From NCBI GenBank assembly GCA_964558295.1, contig CAZLDQ010000233.1:1-8283 (forward strand): a stretch of DNA of 8,283 nt, written 5' to 3'. Shown piece by piece: positions 4,511 through 8,283 of this stretch (position 1 is the stretch's first letter; each line of letters begins with the position of its first letter). This DNA comes from JBDKTH01 sp964558295 (lineage in GTDB: Bacteria > Planctomycetota > Planctomycetia > Pirellulales > Thermoguttaceae). The notes below the pieces were generated by a model. It was not told where the DNA came from. It did not search any database and saw only the letters and a program-made list of their open reading frames with translations. A program made the position numbers and the translations under genes.

Positions 4511-7195
4511 ATGCGCTCGCCTCTCCTTCGATGGGCCGTTGTGGTATGGGTCGGCATTGCGCTCGTCTCCGTCAAGGAGGCCCAAGCGCAAACAGCCCGA
4601 ACCACCCACAATCCTTCGCTGATTGATCAACTCGATCAGTTCGGCCGCTCCCTGTTCGGTGGGATCCGCCCCACCAACGAAAAGCCGACCGCCCAGCGTC
4701 CCGTGGCCAACCAACAAACCACCACGACACCTGGTGCCACCAACACGGTCCGCGCGGGCACCCAAAGCGTCAATTCCGGCTACACGTCAACAGGGACAGG
4801 CTTGGCCATCGAGACCGGCACCTCGGTCCGCATGCACCACGCGCCGACGACCACGCCCCCCGCCAGTCCGGCGATGCTGTCGACAGCCAGCACACCAGCC
4901 CCGGTTGCCTCGCCAACCAATACGGCAGCCCTTCCCACAAATCCATCGGCTGGGAGCACCGTCTCCCCCCCCGACAGCCAAAGCCCAGTCCCCGTCCCGG
5001 GATCTATGCGACTTCACGAGCGTCTCAGCGCGTTCCGTCAGTCGACCTTTGACACACCCCAGGAAAGCGGCGTAACGCCACCACTCCGCAGTGACTCGGC
5101 TTCCGGTGCTTTCCCACAGCCTGCTTCTCCAACCACAGTCACAACGTCGTCCCCTGCCACCTCGTATGGTGGCTCTTATGGCCTTCGCCAGCCCTTTACC
5201 ACAACGCCCCCGCCGGTCAGTCAACCGGCAACGCCCCAGCCCGCCTACTCACAACACTACAGCCAACCCTCGGTTTCCGCAGGTGTGACTTCACGTCTCG
5301 CTCAACCGACATTTGCCCCACGAACAAGCGGCACACCGACACTCGCCCCACGGTTGGCGTCGAAGCCGATACCGGAGTCGCCCACCCTACCGCCGTCTGA
5401 CCAGAACCAGTCGGCCCCAGTCCCAGCACTCGACTCGCTGGCAAAGCCCTCCTACACCTCAAGTTCTCCGAGCATCGAATCGTCGGCAACCAGTGAGCCG
5501 AATCTCGATCAGGCTGCGACGGACCCGGCGTCCACCTCGCTGCGAGACGAACCCTCGACAATCAGCAAGTCGGCCAAACCATTGAAGGCCCCGACAAGTA
5601 TCGCCAAGGGAAATCGGCCCCCAGCGACGGCCGACGACACGACGGATGCCCTGTTCAATCGCCAAGGTCCCGTCTTGAACGTCAAGACGATTGGCCCACG
5701 TCGAATCACGGTGGGGAAAGAGTCCAGCTACGAATTGCTCATCCGCAACTCAGGCCAAGTGGCGGCTGACGAAGTAATCGTCACGGTCGATCTCCCCGAA
5801 TGGGCGGAAGTGATGGGGGCCGAGGCCAGCCTCGGCGTGACCGAATCCTCCGCCGATCTGCAGACATCCAAGCAGTTGGCTTGGAAAATCGCCCACCTCG
5901 AGGCCAAAGCCCAAGAGAAACTCGTCCTACGGATCGTCCCCCGGCAGAGCCGACCGTTTGATCTGGCCGTACGTTGGGACTATCGGCCGGTTTCCTTGGA
6001 AGCGATGATCGAGGTCCAAGAGCCCAAGCTGGAAATGCACCTGGACGGGCCCCGGGAAGTCCTCTTCGGCAAGCGAGAGGTCTATCGACTGGAACTGGCC
6101 AATACCGGAACCGGCGAGGCTGAAGGGGTGGAAATCTCGCTCCTGCCGATCGGTACCGGGGAGAATGTCCCGGCCACCCATCGCCTGGGCACCTTGGCAG
6201 CGGGCGAAAAGAAAGTCATCGAAGTCGAACTGACCGCGCGCCAAGCCGGCGTGTTGACGATCAAGGTCGATGCCCGTGCTGATGGCGGCGTTGAGGCCAG
6301 TCTTGCTGAGACAATCGCCGTGCTACGCGCCGCGTTGAACGTCGCGGTCGAAGCCCCCCGCATGCAATTCGTCGGCAACGAAGTCCACTACCGACTGCGG
6401 GTAACCAATACCGGGACGGCACCGGCCACCAATCTCCGGGTAGCCGCTCGACTCCCGCTGGGCACCAAGTATGTTTCCTCGACCGGCGACGCAAAACTGA
6501 GCGCCGAACGAGGCGAACTGACCTGGACAATTGATAGCCTGCCCGCTGGCGGAACCAAAGACATCGATCTGGTCTGCAACCTTGAACGATCGGGGATCAA
6601 CCGGCTGGACGTCTCGGCCATGGCGGACGGGGAACTGGCCGCTTCAGCCGAGGCCACGATGCAAGTCGAAGCAATGGCGGATCTCCGCCTCAATGTTGTC
6701 GACCCCTCGGGACCGGTCGCTGTCGGCGACGAAACGACCTATGAAGTCATTATTCATAACCGCGGCAGCAAGGGCGCAGAGAACGTGGAAGTCGTCGCCT
6801 ATTTCTCACGCGGTGTCGAACCGACGGCGGTCGAAGGGGGGGGCCACAAAATCGCCCCAGGACAAGTGGTCTTCGACAAGATCCCGCTCCTGGCGGCCGG
6901 CCAGTCTGTCTCCTTCAAAATTCATGCCAAAGCCGACACCAGTGGGAACCACGTCTTCCGCGCCGAGGTCTACTGCCGACCGCTGGACATGAGACTGGCC
7001 AGCGAAGAAACCACTCATTTTTACGGCACTGCCGGAGGCCTCCACAGTCAAAGCTTGCAGGCCAGCGATGCGTTGCGGACGGACTCCAGCAACCGCACGG
7101 CTGACCGACGGTTGCCCGGCTCGACCGGTAGCTCACCCAGCGGTCGAACGTCTCCATTGTTCAACCGCTCGCAGTCGGCCACCCCGCTTCAATAG
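4511..7195 (+). CDS. Exported protein with Pro/Ser/Thr-rich region and four DUF11-like repeats
   Basis: This is an 894-residue exported protein of unknown exact role, probably structural at the cell surface or in the envelope. It begins with a signal peptide: basic R2 and R7, hydrophobic core about 8-21, and an AQA site, with cleavage expected after residue 26. Residues about 28-380 are low-complexity, rich in Pro, Thr, Ser and Ala, and probably disordered. Four related beta-sandwich repeats follow (about 387-503, 505-606, 608-720, 723-837). Each carries a Y-x-hydrophobic strand ending in Asn-x-Gly (N413, N531, N633, N750, 102-118 residues apart). This is typical of DUF11/CARDB-like domains of OmcB-type surface proteins. 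A Ser/Arg-rich tail (about 845-894) closes it. Only two cysteines (C689, C822) are visible, so a cysteine-crosslinked wall role like chlamydial OmcB is unlikely. No catalytic motif, transmembrane anchor or sorting signal was found. It is preceded by a 217-bp gap and followed by a strong terminator, so it is probably its own transcription unit. Confidence 0.88.
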   Translation: MRSPLLRWAVVVWVGIALVSVKEAQAQTARTTHNPSLIDQLDQFGRSLFGGIRPTNEKPTAQRPVANQQTTTTPGATNTVRAGTQSVNSGYTSTGTGLAIETGTSVRMHHAPTTTPPASPAMLSTASTPAPVASPTNTAALPTNPSAGSTVSPPDSQSPVPVPGSMRLHERLSAFRQSTFDTPQESGVTPPLRSDSASGAFPQPASPTTVTTSSPATSYGGSYGLRQPFTTTPPPVSQPATPQPAYSQHYSQPSVSAGVTSRLAQPTFAPRTSGTPTLAPRLASKPIPESPTLPPSDQNQSAPVPALDSLAKPSYTSSSPSIESSATSEPNLDQAATDPASTSLRDEPSTISKSAKPLKAPTSIAKGNRPPATADDTTDALFNRQGPVLNVKTIGPRRITVGKESSYELLIRNSGQVAADEVIVTVDLPEWAEVMGAEASLGVTESSADLQTSKQLAWKIAHLEAKAQEKLVLRIVPRQSRPFDLAVRWDYRPVSLEAMIEVQEPKLEMHLDGPREVLFGKREVYRLELANTGTGEAEGVEISLLPIGTGENVPATHRLGTLAAGEKKVIEVELTARQAGVLTIKVDARADGGVEASLAETIAVLRAALNVAVEAPRMQFVGNEVHYRLRVTNTGTAPATNLRVAARLPLGTKYVSSTGDAKLSAERGELTWTIDSLPAGGTKDIDLVCNLERSGINRLDVSAMADGELAASAEATMQVEAMADLRLNVVDPSGPVAVGDETTYEVIIHNRGSKGAENVEVVAYFSRGVEPTAVEGGGHKIAPGQVVFDKIPLLAAGQSVSFKIHAKADTSGNHVFRAEVYCRPLDMRLASEETTHFYGTAGGLHSQSLQASDALRTDSSNRTADRRLPGSTGSSPSGRTSPLFNRSQSATPLQ

Positions 7196-7222
7196 TCTCC
7201 AACTAGCCCCACTGCAGAATAG

Positions 7223-7257
7223 AAGACCCCCTGAACCATCTGGGGGTCTTTTTCTTT
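7223..7257 (+). terminator. Rho-independent terminator
   Basis: A perfect 9-bp stem, AAGACCCCC (7223-7231) with GGGGGTCTT (7242-7250), encloses a 10-nt loop. It runs into a T-rich tract (7249-7257, one C). It lies 28 bp after the stop of the DUF11-repeat gene and should end that transcript, separating it from the lipoprotein gene. Confidence 0.92.
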
Positions 7258-7362
7258 CCCAGGCCGAGAGATCGCCATCCCTAAGTGCTTGCCCCATTAC
7301 AGCTTAGTGGTCTCCGCCTCAAATTGCCGAAAATGGAGATTCTCCCCGGCGAATGATTCCGC

Positions 7363-7368
7363 TACAAT
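7363..7368 (+). promoter_or_regulatory. Candidate -10 promoter element (TACAAT)
   Basis: TACAAT differs from the sigma-70 consensus -10 hexamer at one position and lies about 85 bp before the lipoprotein start. The hexamer 17 bp upstream (TTCTCC, 7340-7345) is a poor -35 match and overlaps the 7335-7345 dyad. A weak or regulated promoter is inferred. Confidence 0.4.
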
Positions 7369-7441
7369 CCTGCCCCCGGTCTGTGAGAAGGAGTCGGAGG
7401 AACATCCAGAAGAACAGCATACTTCGCGAACAGGACGAGAT

Positions 7442-7445
7442 AAGG
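7442..7445 (+). promoter_or_regulatory. Ribosome binding site of the lipoprotein gene
   Basis: AAGG with a 7-bp spacer precedes the ATG at 7453. It supports that start, which also begins a lipoprotein signal peptide. Confidence 0.5.
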
Positions 7446-7452
7446 CAACCGT

Positions 7453-8283
7453 ATGCGACGAGTAATCCTGGCATTAGTTCTGCTCTGCAGCAGTTGGATC
7501 GGCTGCGGAACTTCCAAATGGACGGATACCCAGCGTACGGCCACCGAACAATTGCTCATCTCCGACGCAATGGATCGCGCAGTCAGCCAGTTGGACTTCC
7601 GCGCTTTGGCCGGTAAGAAGGTTTACCTTGACACCACTCCGATGAAAACCGGTACCGACTCTGCCTACCTGACAAGCACTTTGCGTCAACACCTCCTCGC
7701 CAGCGGTTGTATCCTGAAGGACAAGCTTGAGGATGCGGATTATGTCATTGAGGCCCGAACGGGATCAACCGGAACGGACAACCATAGTCTGCTCCTTGGC
7801 ATCCCCCAGACAACCCTGCCAACAACAGCACTGATCCCGGGGACAACGGGTTCCACCGCAATCCCCGAGCTCCCTCTGGCCAAGAAAATGGAACAGCGAG
7901 CGATTGTGAAAATCGGCCTGTTTGCCTACAACCGAACCACCGGCCGGCCCATCTGGCAGTCAGGACTAGTGATTGCCGACAGTCGCGCCAAGCATGTTTG
8001 GGTGCTCGGGACTGGGCCGTTCCAGCGTGGCTCGATCTATGGGGGAACCAAATTCGCCGGCGATCGGCTCTCGATCCCTCTGGTCTCCCCGGGTAGTCCC
8101 AATTCCGATAAGCCGACCCTCTCCGTGGCCGACGAGGCCTACTTCATTGAGCCTCCAGAGACTCTGGCTCAAAAGTCACCTCCAACGACTGAGCAAAAGG
8201 CCTCCACACCGTCACCCCACGAAGTCCCTGCCGTACAGGGGGCGGCGGGCGGCGGGGGGGGGGGGGGCGCGGCGGCCGGGGGG
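7453..8283 (+). CDS. Putative lipoprotein of uncharacterised planctomycete family (3' end missing or corrupted)
   Basis: This frame is open from ATG 7453 to the window end (277 codons, no stop), so it is partial. The N-terminus is a lipoprotein signal: R2 R3, hydrophobic V4-L11, then WIGC with C18 as the likely lipidated cysteine. The tryptophan at -3 is not the usual Leu. The mature part has TATEQLLISDAMDRAVSQLD (29-48), then GKKVYLD (54-60) and a Leu-rich helix. A DYVIEARTGSTGT strand segment (96-108) and a conserved-looking IVKIGLFAYNRTTGRPIWQS (151-170) follow. This order recalls small envelope lipoproteins of a CsgG/LpoB-like alpha-beta type. I believe it belongs to a planctomycete family catalogued as DUF6655, but that is from memory. 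Residues about 235-260 are Pro/Ser/Thr-rich. Residues from 263 on are only Gly and Ala, encoded by the G-rich end, and should not be trusted. Function unknown. Confidence 0.8.
   Translation, partial: MRRVILALVLLCSSWIGCGTSKWTDTQRTATEQLLISDAMDRAVSQLDFRALAGKKVYLDTTPMKTGTDSAYLTSTLRQHLLASGCILKDKLEDADYVIEARTGSTGTDNHSLLLGIPQTTLPTTALIPGTTGSTAIPELPLAKKMEQRAIVKIGLFAYNRTTGRPIWQSGLVIADSRAKHVWVLGTGPFQRGSIYGGTKFAGDRLSIPLVSPGSPNSDKPTLSVADEAYFIEPPETLAQKSPPTTEQKASTPSPHEVPAVQGAAGGGGGGGAAAGG
8238..8283. repeat. G/C-only low-complexity window end, probable assembly artefact
   Basis: These 46 bases contain no A or T, only 9 C, and an uninterrupted run of 14 G (8254-8267). The change from balanced coding sequence is abrupt at 8238, and in the lipoprotein frame it gives only Gly and Ala. 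It looks like poor base calling at a contig end. A real polyglycine tail or a slippage-prone G tract is less likely. Confidence 0.7.

Larger units (their letters stand above)
7258..7452. other. Upstream region of the lipoprotein gene
   Basis: This stretch follows the terminator and should carry the promoter of the lipoprotein gene. It holds a short dyad, GGAGA-T-TCTCC (7335-7345), placed where a -35 element would lie, and a TACAAT box at 7363-7368. The predicted leader would be about 75-80 nt. No small gene was recognised. Confidence 0.45.

Noticed and set aside
4780..5640. Tandem repeat array in the Pro/Ser/Thr-rich region
   Set aside because: There are local near-repeats such as PTFAPR/PTLAPR (266-271, 276-281), but no regular unit length; it is low complexity rather than a true repeat array.
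7353..7616. 87-codon plus-strand open frame overlapping the lipoprotein start
   Set aside because: It is in a different frame from the lipoprotein, which has a good ribosome site and signal peptide. Its own start lies upstream of the likely -10 box.

Overview
The window looks like bacterial chromosome from a planctomycete, probably of the Pirellulales type. The main reasons are an ECF sigma factor fused at zero distance to a Ser/Thr kinase with a membrane tail, a large secreted DUF11-repeat protein, and fairly GC-rich genes with few strong Shine-Dalgarno sites. This placement comes from protein character and gene order, not from a database search. All six recognisable genes lie on the + strand, and the first and last run off the window.

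Region 1 (1-1895) is core metabolism. It holds the 3' end of leuC, then leuD (together isopropylmalate isomerase of leucine synthesis), and 55 bp later bioB (biotin synthase). The visible catalytic and cluster-binding residues are intact. A compact hairpin with a CUUG loop lies just after bioB.

Region 2 (1987-4293) is a signalling cassette. An ECF-type sigma factor ends in TGA directly followed by the ATG of a Hanks-type Ser/Thr kinase. The kinase domain looks fully active and is followed by about six membrane segments, with no obvious extracellular sensor domain.

Region 3 (4511-7195) encodes an 894-residue exported protein. It has a signal peptide, about 350 residues of Pro/Ser/Thr/Ala-rich low-complexity sequence, and four consecutive DUF11-like beta-sandwich repeats. 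A textbook rho-independent terminator follows.

Region 4 (7453-8283) encodes a lipoprotein of a planctomycete-type uncharacterised family, with a plausible -10 box and ribosome site upstream. It has no stop in the window. The last 46 bases are only G and C, including a run of 14 G, and look like a low-quality contig end rather than genuine coding sequence.

No tRNA, rRNA, CRISPR array, insertion sequence or attachment site was seen. The window is mostly conventional. The parts most worth a second look are the sigma/kinase cassette with its unusual membrane module, and its possible link to the two exported proteins downstream.
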